From positions 1,942,983 through 2,006,982 of the forward strand of contig MU004188.1 of assembly GCA_010093605.1 (NCBI GenBank): a DNA stretch of 64,000 bases. The letters are read 5' to 3'. How positions within the stretch are numbered: position 1 is the stretch's first letter; every line of letters begins with the position of its first letter. The notes beneath the pieces are model-generated. The model saw nothing but the letters and a program-made list of their open reading frames with translations. It did not search any database and had not been told where the DNA came from. Position numbers and translations under genes: made by a program. This stretch comes from Lophium mytilinum (lineage: Eukaryota > Ascomycota > Dothideomycetes > Mytilinidiales > Mytilinidiaceae). Positions 20,715-31,705 of this stretch are shown in pieces.

Positions 20715-22110
20715 TTGGAAGGTGCTTCCAGAAAAATTATTATGAAGATGGGTGCCATCCATCATACTCTCAACATGTATCAAATTCCGTTTCACGCGGT
20801 TGATTTGGTGAAATCTTGTCACTACGCAGTGCTACTTCCCGATGGAGCACCTCAGCTATGTGGTCGAGAATCTGATTTGCGTAGACCTGATTCCGGACCT
20901 CGAGTCCAATTGTCGAACGGAGCTATACCGCTTAACCTCTGCGTGCACGTCGCGTCTCCAAAGGCAATCTCATGCGGTTAGTTTCCTGAGAATTTCTGAC
21001 AATTCTACCCAAATCCTACCCGGAGGTGTTTCAGCTACGTTTCATCACCTCTAAGTTCTTTGGTTGCCAACTAGATGTAGAGCCTGTTGCTTTTGGGACA
21101 GAAAATACCTACGTGGCGGACCCCTCTGCGTGCTCCCTGCGTCTACTAGATTTCTTCTCACGCGGTCAATTCGGTGAGAACTTGTAACTGGCCGACCAGG
21201 TTTCGCACACTGAGGATCTCCGGGTACTCAATTTTGCTCAGGTATTCTCATGACAATGGTCTGATATTGAGCCCGTTGTTTTTGGGATAGAAAGTAACTA
21301 CAGGGCGTACCCCTCCGCGTGCTGCTTGTCTACCAAATTTTATTTCCACGCGGTTGAACCCGTAAGAACTTGTAACTAGCTGACGCAAATTCGCACGGAG
21401 GAACTCCAGTTTTTTTTTTTGCACAAGCATCCTTATGGCGATAGTCTGATTTAGAGCTCGTTGCTTTTAGGATAGAAAACAACGACGCCACGTACCCCTC
21501 TGCGTGCACGCTGTGTCTATCAAAAGTTCGTTCGCGCGGTTTGATCCGTGAGAACTTGTAACAGTTTCAGTCATTTCTTGCACCAGAGGTACTCTAACAG
21601 ATCCTTTTCTCTTGTGGACTTCTGAAACGTTAGTCTAATATACAGCCCGTTGCTTCTGCAATAAAAAGCAACCACGCCGCGTACCCCTTCGCCTGCACAC
21701 CACGTCTCTTAATAGTTCATTCACGCGGTTTAATCCGTAAGAACTTGTACTAATATCACTTATTTCCTACACGGGGCGCTTCAGCTACTCATTTTCACAT
21801 AGGAGGCCTTTTGCTATCGACCTAATATGCAGGTCGTTGCTATAGTGATGTAAGCGACCACCCTCCAGGTACCCTCGGCGTTTGGTAAAGAAATTATCAC
21901 GCGGTTCAATCGGTAAGAACTTGTGATAAGTTTACTGAATCTCTCTATAGGGGCGCTGCACCTATCCTTCTACATATAGGAGTCGCTTGTTATCGACCTA
22001 ATATGGAGCTCGTTGCTTTGATTATGAAAAGCGACCACCTTGTGTACCCTCCGCGTCTAGTAAAGACAGTCTCACACGGTCAATTTGGTAAGCATTGGTA
22101 ACAAAAGTCG
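20715..22110. repeat. eight-unit tandem array of about 175-189 bp
   Basis: A core CACGCGGT(T/C)..AT.CGGT(A/G)AGAACTTGTAAC recurs at 20793, 20971 (degenerate), 21159, 21347, 21533, 21722, 21898 and 22073, with spacings of 178, 188, 188, 186, 189, 176 and 175 bp. A second conserved block in each unit reads roughly GAGC(C/T)CGTTGCTTTTGGGATAGAAA, and a third GCGTACCCCTCTGCGTGC. Copies are diverged and no long open frame runs through them. The array fills the whole space between the fusion gene and the promoter-like module at 22223. Confidence 0.85.
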
Positions 22111-22222
22111 CTCGGAGGGGGACTCGGCGTGATTGGAAGCTCTCAATCGTTTACCCCTTTCCTTTCCAGTCTAACACCATGAAACTGCCATTGTAGTCAA
22201 GTAACGTGAGTTACACGTCTAT

Positions 22223-22263
22223 CACGTGACTGCTAAATCATCGCCCATCTCCCAGTATAAAAA
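22223..22263 (+). promoter_or_regulatory. orphan promoter-like module: CACGTGAC box plus TATA
   Basis: CACGTGAC (22223-22230) is followed 26 bp later by TATAAAAA (22256-22263), then TCTCCTCCGTCC. No recognisable gene follows. Matching arrangements occur at 35637-35682, 36828-36858, 37429-37471 and 46063-46096. Confidence 0.5.
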
Positions 22264-23444
22264 TTCTCCTCCGTCCGTTGTCTCGGATTTCTTTCTTCAG
22301 AGGCATGGGGGGAGGAGGAGGATCGAAAAGTAGAGTCGGAACCATTCATGGTGGCTGGGTAGAGGATCAAAATGATGAGGCACAAAGCATCATGGTGGAT
22401 CTTTGGGCTGGTTTCAAACATATTCTGGTAATCTTCGATGTGGCGGAGAGAACACCAACTCTGGGAGAGGTTCATGATGGAGAGAGATGTTGTGGGCGAG
22501 GGGACCAACTTCCTTCTCAATGATGATCTTCATGTATATCTTGAAAGGTTTTTGTTCACTACCCTCCCCTACTCTGCCATTTCTCCGCTAACATCGCCTT
22601 CTTTCTTCCGTCGCTCTAGCATCTTGCCCATCATCAGTAGACTAAAAAGCTGCTCGCCATCATTTCTCACCTATCCGCCGCACCATGTGGGTCCAGTTGT
22701 TGATTGCAGGCCATAGCGTTTGATATTAGGTGGAAGGCTAGCTAATATACAGGAATGGACCCAAGTTTGCTACCGTGATTGCTTGCTGTGGTGATTGTCC
22801 TAATCCAACACCAGTGTTGGGCGAGTTTGCACACCACCACAACTCCAATCCATTGTAGATGAGGAATGGACGTAATTGCTCCCTAATACCAACTCCTCCG
22901 CCGCTCTATTCCATCTTAGTTTTTGATGTCCAGTGTAAACACCACGACACCACCCACATGGTTCGCCTGGACGTACCGTTTTGAACTCTCCAGCCCATCC
23001 CCACCCCTCCATGCGGCCTTTGCGATATCTTGTTGAATCGAGAAATCCTAAGTACCTCTGATGAAGGAATCTGAAGCTGGATACTGGAGAATGTTTCATA
23101 GTTGGTAGAGGCCTGCCAAGAAGGATGAGCATGTGATGAGCAAGTGATTTTCTGGGTCTAGGCGGTGAGACTTAGACGCTCTGACGTAACTGGTTGTGGA
23201 TGAAAGTCGAGGAGCATGACTAAGGGGAGTGAGTCTGGGAAGCACGTAACGCAGGAGGCACGACGGTTGACAGAGAAAAAAGAGGGAATACAGAAATGTG
23301 AAGAGCGTGTTGGGAAATGGAAGATAAATAATCGGTTGTTGGAGTGACGTTAGTAGCGAGCAATAGAGAGGCTTCAAACTTGTGTCGTATTGGCATACCA
23401 AGGCCCAGTCTCATATATGCAAATAATCAAAACCACCTCCCTCA
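22264..23444. other. intergenic region downstream of the orphan promoter module
   Basis: Only short frames are seen, for example 22278-22523 (+), which starts within 25 bp of the TATA box and is Gly/Ser-rich. No recognised protein. The Cwf19 terminator should be at the right end. Confidence 0.3.
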
Positions 23445-25629
23445 TCACCCCGTCGCCAACACCCTCGTCCAATCAAACTTCCTCCACCGCTTTTTGAACC
23501 CGTCCGCTCTCCTATCCCCCTTCACCCACCGCCCCTGCCTCTTCACAACATCAACACCGACATCAAGCATCCCCCCAAAGACTTCTCTCGCAAACATATC
23601 GCCCTTTGGCCACCTATTCGAGTCTTCAACGATATGCCCCATTCCACCATCCAGCTCAAACCAGACATGGAAATACGGCATCTCTTTCGCCAAAGTCCTC
23701 CGGAACGCTAGCTTCCCCATCCCGTTCTTAGAAGCCTTGAGTGTATCGATGAGTTTCCGATGCTGCGTCCACTCCTCGTCGCTACTGAGGATCGCTTCGC
23801 GGAAGAACGCGGGCGCCGTCTCGCCGAGTTCGTACGGCACGGGAACAGCATTCATGGCAGCGTGGAGACCGCGTTGTGGCGCGGCTGCATTCTCGTAAAA
23901 TACCACGTCCCGGCCTTGGTCGTGGTACATTCGGATCAAGCACTTCATGAAATTGCGGATTTCCTCCCACTCGTCGTCGTCGCATTCCAGGAGGTTGGTC
24001 CGGTGTTGCGTAGGGACGATGATGGCGCCGCCTTCGCTGATCTCGGGCTCCGTGGGGAGGGTCAAGAAAACGCGGGTTCCAAGGGAGATGACGGGGGCGA
24101 GAGGGCCGGTGCCTTTGTCTTCGTGGGCGCAGAGCGGGCAGTTATCGAGAATGCGGTTTTGGCGCTGGTGGGCGGAGATGGCGTGATTGCGGAGATTGGT
24201 GTCGGATTTTGGGGCGCGGGTTGCTAGACGGGTTGCGTTTTCGTCTAGGTAGTCGAGATCGTTCTAAATAGTTGAGGTTAGATACTTGTGCACATAAAGA
24301 ACGCAGTAAATGCGGCAAGGTGTTGAAAAGGAGAACTTACATCGAATTTGTCATCTTTCGCAATCTTTTCAGCCAGAAGAAGACCCTCTCCCCCTACTTG
24401 GCCACGCGTCCGCCGTTCTTGCCGGACCATGTCCTCGATGCTCATGTCTTCGTTTTCGACCACTGTGCCGCGTTCGGTTCCTCTCTTATTCGTAAGGTGC
24501 TTGACTTCGCCTGCCCGATTTGCAAGCATTCGAGTGTCCATAGCATCGAGTACTACGACGTCTTTAGCCGGCCCATTCGCGGAAGCGGTTGCGGCTTCGT
24601 TGTATTCCTTCTCGAGTTGTGCGGCGTTCGGTGCGCCTCTTAGCTTCGCCTTCATCATCTGAGCTTTGAGTTTGTTCAAAGCGGTTTGGTCCAACACGGG
24701 CCCGCGTGGTTGTTCCACAGCTTGCTCTTGAGGTGAATAGCGTTCCCCCTGTACGGGAGGGGGAGGCATATTCTTCTTGTGGTCCGCCAGCCGTTGCCGG
24801 AAGAGCTCTCCATCAGGCTTGTCCTTGCCCTTGTAGCCTTGCCCATACATCTTCCTTCGGTCAACCTCGATCTCTTCCTCGCGAGCCTCATCGAACTCCC
24901 GGAGGTCACCGAAGCGCTCCAGGGCTATACCCTCGACGGGGAGCCCACTCTCTTCCGCTTGCCTATACACAGCTTTGAGTTTCGTCATGCGCCACTGCGA
25001 TCCAGAGTCCCCAAAAGTGTAGTCCACCTCTCGTTCCGGGGGTTCCTCGTTCGTATTGGTCTCTTCCGTCTCCTTCAGGCTGTCGTCCTGGAGATCGCGC
25101 AGGTGGTGGTTCAGTTCCATTCTGTGAATCTTCAGCTGGTAATCGGCCTGGCTGGCTCCTACAGTCGTGGGCTTTGCATCCTTCTGTTTGCGCTGAACGT
25201 AGTCGATATCCATTGACGATGGGGCTTGCATCCACGAGTCGCGCTGCAGATCCCCATCCTCAGCATCTGCAAGCCTCGCATCTAAAGTATCCTCAGATGG
25301 TAATACAACATCATCCCCAGTATTTGGAGAAGCTGAGCGACTGTATTTTTTCGTAGAGCTCTCCCTATCGTCCTTGCGCGAGCGCTTGTGTTCGTGGTGT
25401 GACCGCGACTCTCTGTGGTCCTTGGAGCTGTGATGGCGTGACGAGTGATGATGGCGATGTTCTCGATCCTTGTCCTATTTCTAGTGAGCGCGATTCACTG
25501 TATCGAGAATGCTGGGGTTACCTTGGAGGAGCGATGGCGGTCCCGGTCACGGCTCCGACTCCGGTGGCGCTTTCTCGACTCTTTGGCCTTACCAGCGGCC
25601 AGCTCTTTTTCAAAATCATCGAGACCCAT
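23445..25629 (-). CDS. cwf19: pre-mRNA splicing factor Cwf19 (CwfJ family)
   Basis: Exons 25629-25522, 25474-24341 and 24263-23445 give 686 aa, phase 0 at both junctions (donors GTAACC and GTAAGT; acceptors ATAG and TTAG). The N-terminus is an Arg/Ser/His-rich region (RKRHRSRSRDRDRHRSS) like those of spliceosomal proteins. The middle has the Cwf19 hallmark TRMLANRAGEVKHLTNKRGTE and EDMSIEDMVRQERRTRGQ. The C-terminal third is the CwfJ N1/N2 HIT-like fold: NCPLCAHED with a CxxC, GGAIIVPTQHRTNLLECDDD, and a GLHAAMNAVPVP segment, then the final domain ending KKRWRKFDWT. Family members bind late or intron-lariat spliceosomes and work with debranching enzyme. The nuclear location is inferred from the family. 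It is divergent from the GPN1 gene with 163 bp between starts. Confidence 0.95.
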
Positions 25630-25792
25630 AATGGAAAAGGGTGTTGAGGGCGTTAGTTGTGTGTTGTTGAAGATTCACGATGAGGTGAGGTCGAGGTATT
25701 GGTTGGTCCAAGCTTTTAATTCGATGTCACTTTCCCGCCGCTAAAGAACTTCATTCATTGAATTTCCAATCCTCTACCACAACAACACAGCC

Positions 25793-27001
25793 ATGGCTTC
25801 AACCACCACCTCAGATCCGCCTGTCGCCATCGTCTGCGTCGGCATGGCCGGCTCAGGCAAGACTACATTCATGCAACGCATCAACGCGCATCTGCACTCG
25901 AAGAAACAGCTACCTTATGTGATCAACCTAGACCCCGCGGTGCACAGCGTGCCCTTTGACAGCAACATCGACATCCGCGACTCGGTCAATTACAAAGAGG
26001 TCATGAAGCAGTACAATCTCGGGCCTAACGGTGGCATTCTCACGTCCTTGAATTTGTTCGCGACCAAGATCGATCAGATTCTGGCACTTCTTGAAAAGCG
26101 GACTGCACCCCCGCCAGCCCCGACTTCATCGACCGCTTCTGGCCCAACCGCATCGCATAAGCCGATTAAGCATATACTAGTTGATACACCTGGCCAGATC
26201 GAGGTGTTTGTCTGGAGTGCGAGCGGCGATATCCTGCTCAACTCTCTGGCATCTAGCTTTCCGACTGTTATTGCCTACATCATCGACACCCCACGCACAA
26301 CCTCGACCTCAACATTCATGTCAAACATGCTATACGCATGCAGCATTCTCTACAAGACCAAACTTCCCATGATCCTCGTCTTCAACAAAACTGATGCACA
26401 AGACGCGGAATTCGCAAAAGAGTGGATGACCGACTTCGAAGCCTTCCAGGATGCGCTACGGAAAGAAGAGGAAGGCGGTAGTTTTGGCGGAGAAGGAAGT
26501 GGTGGGAGCGGCTATTTGGGTTCTCTACTGAACAGCATGAGTCTAGTGCTAGAAGAGTTCTACCGCCATCTCAGTGTCGTCGGCGTCTCCTCCATGACCG
26601 GCGACGGCATTGACGAGTTCTTTGAGAGCGTGGAAGAGAAGAAGCAGGAATTCGTGCGCGACTACCAACCCGAGCTGGAGCGGAGGCGCGCACAACGCGA
26701 AGAGGACAAGAAGAAGCATCGGGAAAAGGAGCTAGGGCGATTGATGAAAGACATGAATGTTACCGGTCCGAAGCCGACCTCGAAGCCGGGCGAAGAGCCT
26801 GAGACAGTCAGTGATGCCGAAGACCTGGACGACGAGGATCAGGAGGTCGAGATGAATGATGATGACGATGACGAGACACAGGAGAGCGGTCTTGAGGAGC
26901 GATACAAGCAGGCTATGCGAGACAGTCATGGGGACGAGGGAGGTCCCTCGGGAGACGACTTTAGCTTCGCTCGATACATGCACAAGGCCAGCATTGGATG
27001 A
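25793..27001 (+). CDS. npa3: GPN-loop GTPase 1 (Npa3)
   Basis: Single exon, 402 aa. The P-loop is GMAGSGKTT (residues 17-25). The family-defining GPN motif appears in YNLGPNGGI (about residues 75-83), followed by the switch region [11 protein letters not shown] and the NKTD base-recognition motif at about residue 197. The C-terminal 110 residues are charged and end in an acidic stretch with a helical tail, as in Npa3. Known GPN1 proteins form heterodimers with GPN2 or GPN3 in the cytosol and are needed to assemble and import RNA polymerase II. The start ATG lies in a good context (CACAGCCATGG). Its length is close to the yeast protein (385 aa). It shares a short promoter with the Cwf19 gene. 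Confidence 0.96.
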   Translation: MASTTTSDPPVAIVCVGMAGSGKTTFMQRINAHLHSKKQLPYVINLDPAVHSVPFDSNIDIRDSVNYKEVMKQYNLGPNGGILTSLNLFATKIDQILALLEKRTAPPPAPTSSTASGPTASHKPIKHILVDTPGQIEVFVWSASGDILLNSLASSFPTVIAYIIDTPRTTSTSTFMSNMLYACSILYKTKLPMILVFNKTDAQDAEFAKEWMTDFEAFQDALRKEEEGGSFGGEGSGGSGYLGSLLNSMSLVLEEFYRHLSVVGVSSMTGDGIDEFFESVEEKKQEFVRDYQPELERRRAQREEDKKKHREKELGRLMKDMNVTGPKPTSKPGEEPETVSDAEDLDDEDQEVEMNDDDDDETQESGLEERYKQAMRDSHGDEGGPSGDDFSFARYMHKASIG

Positions 27002-27017
27002 GAGGTAGGTAGATCTT

Positions 27018-27479
27018 TCAGGCGCGGGGAACCAGAAGATTTTCACGGCAGGCTGCATCGAGAGAACTACAAAGACATCGTCCAACATCTTGCCGGACAG
27101 TCGGGAAGGCGAGGATATCGGAAAAGGACAGTTCCACCCGCTCGTGGATCCAAACATGGTGCTCACGATATGCCCACGAAAAGCTCAATTTGTTCACGTC
27201 AGACTGTCCAACTTCCGCGCTGAATATGTCTTGCATTGCAGGCTGCACTCGAGCAAGCGCACAAAACCACTCCACGTCTTCATCAGAACCCAAATCCGAC
27301 CAGGGGTCCAGCGGCTGTGCCTTCGTGAAACCCCCAAACAGTCCATAGGGCGACTCGAAAAGTCGAACATGATGAGCCGACGGTCCACGGGACGGAAACC
27401 TGCAGTCTCTCACAACGCGGTCTAGATAATTCCCAGCGTTGCGTATCCCGAAAACAGCCAGGACCCCGGTTGCTTTCAT
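27018..27479 (-). CDS. possible small hypothetical protein
   Basis: Open frame of 153 aa starting at a true ATG and ending 17 bp from the GPN1 stop codon, tail to tail. Composition is ordinary for a globular protein (FESPYGLFGGFTKAQPLDPW, with Trp, Tyr and Cys spread through it) and not low-complexity, which is why I keep it. There is no recognisable domain, signal peptide or membrane helix. Being so close to the end of another gene, it would overlap that gene's 3' UTR. It could equally be a chance frame. Confidence 0.3.
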   Translation of the reverse strand: MKATGVLAVFGIRNAGNYLDRVVRDCRFPSRGPSAHHVRLFESPYGLFGGFTKAQPLDPWSDLGSDEDVEWFCALARVQPAMQDIFSAEVGQSDVNKLSFSWAYREHHVWIHERVELSFSDILAFPTVRQDVGRCLCSSLDAACRENLLVPRA

Positions 27480-30400
27480 CCATCCCGGCCGTACGGTTCT
27501 AAGTATCTCGGTAGCTGGTTTAAGAAAAATGCAGTTTCAGATATTTCAGGTACTGTGCGATGCGTTCTGTGTGTCGTTTCATCTCGTCTGCATCATACCG
27601 TGCGCAGCAGGAAAAGGGCTGAAGCTGCACCCGACGTTCCGCTTGCCAGGCTGCTGGATCCGAGCTCTGACCCTCTCCGGGTCCAGCATGCGTCAAAACA
27701 CTATACCCATGCTGTGTACAACAATGAGAGCTCGAAAACCCGACACCTGCAGCGGTGGGTGTAGCGTAACGGCTGCCAGAAGAAGCAAGCCTGCGTTCCC
27801 CAGATCCTAGGATTCGACCTGGACCCCAGATTCTGGGATGGACACACGCCGCACGCCCTGCAGCTCGCCGCACGACAAGTCGACGTGTATGTAAGGGGAC
27901 GTGCGTGCATTTGGCTGTCTAGTATTCGAGCTGAACGTTTGCGGCGGCTGGAGCGCGGGCGGCTTGGGGTATATGTGAGAAGTATATGATCTTTTCTGGT
28001 CTGCACTACACGTCTTCCCGGGTCTTTCAAGCCCTACCACATGCAACTAGGCGTCTGAAAGAAGACCACTACCTACAGTGTCTGAATGCATCTTCACAAT
28101 AGCGTAACAGACTTGCCTTCTACAGTCTTACGACGTAGCTCTCTCATTGCCTTTCATGCTCGCATCTCTCTTGCTTCGCTCCCTCTCCTGTAACCCCCCC
28201 ATTTCCCCCCTCCCCTACTCGCCATCCCATCGACGAACCCTCTTCGTGCACTCACCCGCCCCCACCACCAAACTCAGCCACTTACGGCCTGCACCCCCAC
28301 CCCCATCCGGCCAAAGCGACAGCTACCAGTCGTCGACCGTTGCACGACATATTCACGAGCCGAAGGTCCCACGGGCCCGGACGGGGGCAACGGCGAAGCG
28401 TCGTGGAAAGCTCTTGCATGCAGGTGGAGGACGGGACGCGGGTGTGGGAGGCGGGATCGGGTACATGGGAACGCAGGCACGCTGCAGGGGGTTCGGGGGA
28501 AGAGAAGTAGGCGTCTGCGTATGCAGATGTCGTTCGAGGAGCGGAGCTGAGGATGTGAAGGGGGAGAAGGGGTGGAAAGCAATATCAGCTTGGTTTGAAG
28601 TGGGGTGCTATCCAATTGAAGGAATTCGTAGGTGGATTGGATTATATGAGATTTTTTATGGAACTTGCGTTTTTCTTTCTGTGCACTCAATATTTTACTT
28701 TGTATGCGCAGCATGTGGGTTTGACTCAACCTCTAACTCAGACGTGCACTCTCCCCATTTCCTTAGCCGTGGAATGCACATGTTCACTGCAAGGACGATT
28801 ACAATTTGCATGCAGACGTGGGCTCATACGCATAGACAATACTATGTACTCACAACCTCGCCCGCCGCTCCGATATCTTCAACACTAAATAACCCACCCT
28901 ACCTACCAGCTCTAGCCATCTAACGTAAGCGTATACGTAAGCACAGCTTAAGGATACCCACTGCTTACCGAGTCTGCAAGGCCAACAACTGTCTCAACCA
29001 CATCCAGCAGTACATCTTGACTTGGCTCCTTTTCGCTCTCACCACAGCGCTCTGTCTAAGGCTTAACCCTACACGTAAATGTCAGGACTTCCATCCTTCA
29101 CACGTATAACCTAGCTAGTTTCCCTACCCGATCTTATCCCCTGCCTTGCAAAGTCGCCAACAGACCAGCTATACCACTCTCCAGCCACATCACCCATAAA
29201 CTACCCTCCTCGGAACAATCTCCGCTCTTTAACTTCTCTACTCCTCTCTACTCCTCCCCACTCCAATAAAAGAAGACATCAGCTCACGGAGCCACCTCCT
29301 CAGCACCATGCAGGGTCGCAGCCGCAGTTGTCTCCGAGTGGGGTGGGTGGGTGGATCTGCCAAGGGATAGGCGGGTAAGGGTAAGGGCAGAGACCAGCGG
29401 CCGTGGTTCCGTGGTTCAACACACGCCTTCTCCGTGAGCAGAACCGTGGTTCGCGGTCGTCGCCAACGGTCGTCGTGGCTGAAGACAGGTAGGACGACGT
29501 GTCCTCCAACTCCCAAGAGCGCAGAATCTACTTTGAGAGAGAGGGTGTATTTCTGTACACAGTTTTTAGAGGGTCCGCCTTATAAGGAACCCGCGGCTGC
29601 TGATCCCACTGGGCGGGGCCGCGGCCTAAGGGGTCCAGGTGCTGACAGCAACGAGGCGGGTGGGCCTACGCATACGCCTACTCCACTTCCCAGCTTTCCA
29701 AGTTTTTTCTGTTGTTGCTGAGGAGGGCCTATGCAGGGTATGGGTAGGGGTGCGCAGGGGTGACGTTGGGGTTAGGCGAGGGGAGCCGCGGGGTTGTGAG
29801 AGGCTGGAAGCTGGGGCCGCGGTGGGTGTGGGTTTTTGGGTTGTAGGACGTGTTTGAGGGTGCGGGCGAGTGGGCCGGGGATCTACGGGTAAGGTGGTCG
29901 TCTGATGATTCGGAAATGTGGCTGTGGCTGTGGTGGGAGTTCGGGGTGGGAGATACATGCGTTTGCGAGGCTGGGGTGCAGTTGGGAAGGCGTGGAGGGT
30001 GGAGTGGATTGATGATGTTCTAGTGACTCGGAGGGGAAGGAAAGCAACTCGGAACCACTAATTGAAAAGCAACTCGAAGAATTGCGTAGATTGGCTGTGG
30101 GTTGGCTGTAGATTAGATGATGTTCCTGTCAATTCCAAGCATGATGCAGAACGATCACAGACCACAGCATGACTTGAAACGGTAGTAAATGTTGTGACAA
30201 GCAGCTTATACAATTAATTCTCGCATGTGCCGGAAGCTCGCCCAACGAGCCTCGTACAGCACCTATCTAAACTCTCAAGACCGTAAGGCCGGGTATACAT
30301 GTTATTCTCCCAATTCCGTCCGTCTCCACCTAGCCCTTTCCCAACCTATCCGTACTTTCTCCAAGCCGCCCCCCATTTTGGTCTGTCGCACTAAGACGGC

Positions 30401-30805
30401 CAGCGTAAAGGTGCCTCCTGCAGATAAACTGGATCTGAATCGAAAAGGTGAAACCGGCCCACCTCACCCAGGTGAGCACCAAGTGGTAACACAGACAAGA
30501 AAAGTAAACACGGTAGAAAAAGTGGAAGCCGTGTTGTGGAAAAGGAAAGATAACGCCGGTAATCAAGTAGCGCCGAGCCCCCCAACCCCGTCGTAGCCAT
30601 GACGGCATGCGTCTATTTCGTGCATTAAGACCGTTTTCATTGGAGAGAATCGAGAGCTGTGGAGGACGTTGGAGGAGAGCCTAGGATCGGGGTTTTGTGG
30701 GAAAGGGCCCGAGGAGGTGGCCGAGGAAGAAACAGCTCAGTGGATAAGAGTGAGAAGAATCAAAGTGGCAGAATGTGGTATAGCTTGGGTAGTTTTTTGA
30801 GGTGA
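27480..30805. other. 3.3-kb region without a recognisable gene
   Basis: Bounded by 3' ends on both sides apart from the doubtful frame at 27018. It holds pyrimidine-rich and GC-skewed tracts (28140-28300, 29220-29270, G-rich 29740-29980). The longest frame, 28147-28923 (+), looks like a mixture of unrelated composition and has no recognisable domain. Confidence 0.35.
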
Positions 30806-31705
30806 TCATGGTTCGAGCTTGCGCTTTTCGCTGCTCGCCGCAATGGCAAGGGCATCGAGGCCGTACGCGGACCCAGGATACGGGGTGTACTGCATGGGAT
30901 CAGGGTAGGGAGAGCGTTGCGCGTAGCCTTCCATGTAGGGGTCTATGGGCTGCACTGCCGGGGCGTTGCTGAAGCTCGAGGCGGGGCTAGTGGGAGTGCC
31001 TTCGTCCAGAGCGGATATGGAGAGCTCTGACGACTGCAGGAGGGTGGGCCTAGGACGTTTCGCGGGCTGTTGCTTAGCTTTCTTCGCGTCGGCGGCTTTG
31101 GAGGCATTGCGGCCCGTTTGGTGCGTCCGGCGGTGCTGCTCCATGTTGTCCTTGCGGGTGAAGGCTTTGTTGCACTCGGGACAATAAGCGTCTTTTTTGC
31201 CCGTGTGCTTCTTGGCGTGGCGCGCGGCGTGACCGGAAGTGGTGAAGTAGTCGTTGCAGTTGTACGCCTTTGCCATTGGGCACGGGTAGCTGTTCTTCTT
31301 GGAGCGCGGGTTGGCGGAAGACTGCTGCTCAGCGGGTGGGGGTTGGAAATATGCGACCTGGGCGCCGGTGTTGTAGGCGAGCGGGCCAGGATTTTGCGGG
31401 ATAGGCGGATAGGCTGACTGAAGCTCCTTGGGCGCCTGGAAAAATGCCGGGGAAAAGATGGGCGAGGTCTGGAGGCCGTGAGCCATACTCTCGAAGCTGT
31501 AGTCAGGCGTGATGGGCGAGGGCGTCTGCATGGCGACGGAATCGCTCGAGTCGGTCCGCACGAGCAGTGGAGTCTGAGGCGACGACGGCGACGAAGCGTA
31601 GCTGGAATCCCGCGAGCAGATAGAAAGCGAGGGCCGGTGGATGGATGAGGGTTCGTTGTCGTTCAGGAGGGAGATACGACGGCCTGACGAGTTCTTGCCG
31701 TCCAT
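30806..31705 (-). CDS. C2H2 zinc-finger transcription factor
   Basis: Single exon, 299 aa from the ATG at 31705 (AAACCATGGACGG). The frame is open further upstream but only from a TTG. Residues 1-140 are Ser/Pro-rich and probably an activation or regulatory region (SSPSSPQTPLLVRTDSSDS). Two fingers follow at about residues 147-200. Finger 1 is unusual, YPCPMAKAYNCNDYFTTSGH, with seven residues between its cysteines. Finger 2 is classical, YCPECNKAFTRKDNMEQHRRTH (Cx2Cx12Hx3H). A Lys/Arg-rich segment (KKAKQQPAKRPRP) is a likely nuclear signal. The paired-finger sequence with GHAARHAKKHTGKKDAYCPE is strongly conserved among filamentous ascomycetes as I know the family, but I cannot give an orthologue name. 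The long upstream spacer suits a regulated regulator gene. Confidence 0.9.
   Translation of the reverse strand: MDGKNSSGRRISLLNDNEPSSIHRPSLSICSRDSSYASSPSSPQTPLLVRTDSSDSVAMQTPSPITPDYSFESMAHGLQTSPIFSPAFFQAPKELQSAYPPIPQNPGPLAYNTGAQVAYFQPPPAEQQSSANPRSKKNSYPCPMAKAYNCNDYFTTSGHAARHAKKHTGKKDAYCPECNKAFTRKDNMEQHRRTHQTGRNASKAADAKKAKQQPAKRPRPTLLQSSELSISALDEGTPTSPASSFSNAPAVQPIDPYMEGYAQRSPYPDPMQYTPYPGSAYGLDALAIAASSEKRKLEP

Noticed and set aside
24278-25231. Start of the Cwf19 gene at 25231.
   Set aside because: An upstream exon at 25629-25522 joins in phase and supplies the Arg/Ser-rich N-terminus typical of the family.
28147-28923. Plus-strand frame of 258 codons.
   Set aside because: Composition changes abruptly along its length, there is no recognisable domain, and it lies between two 3' ends in a GC-skewed spacer.
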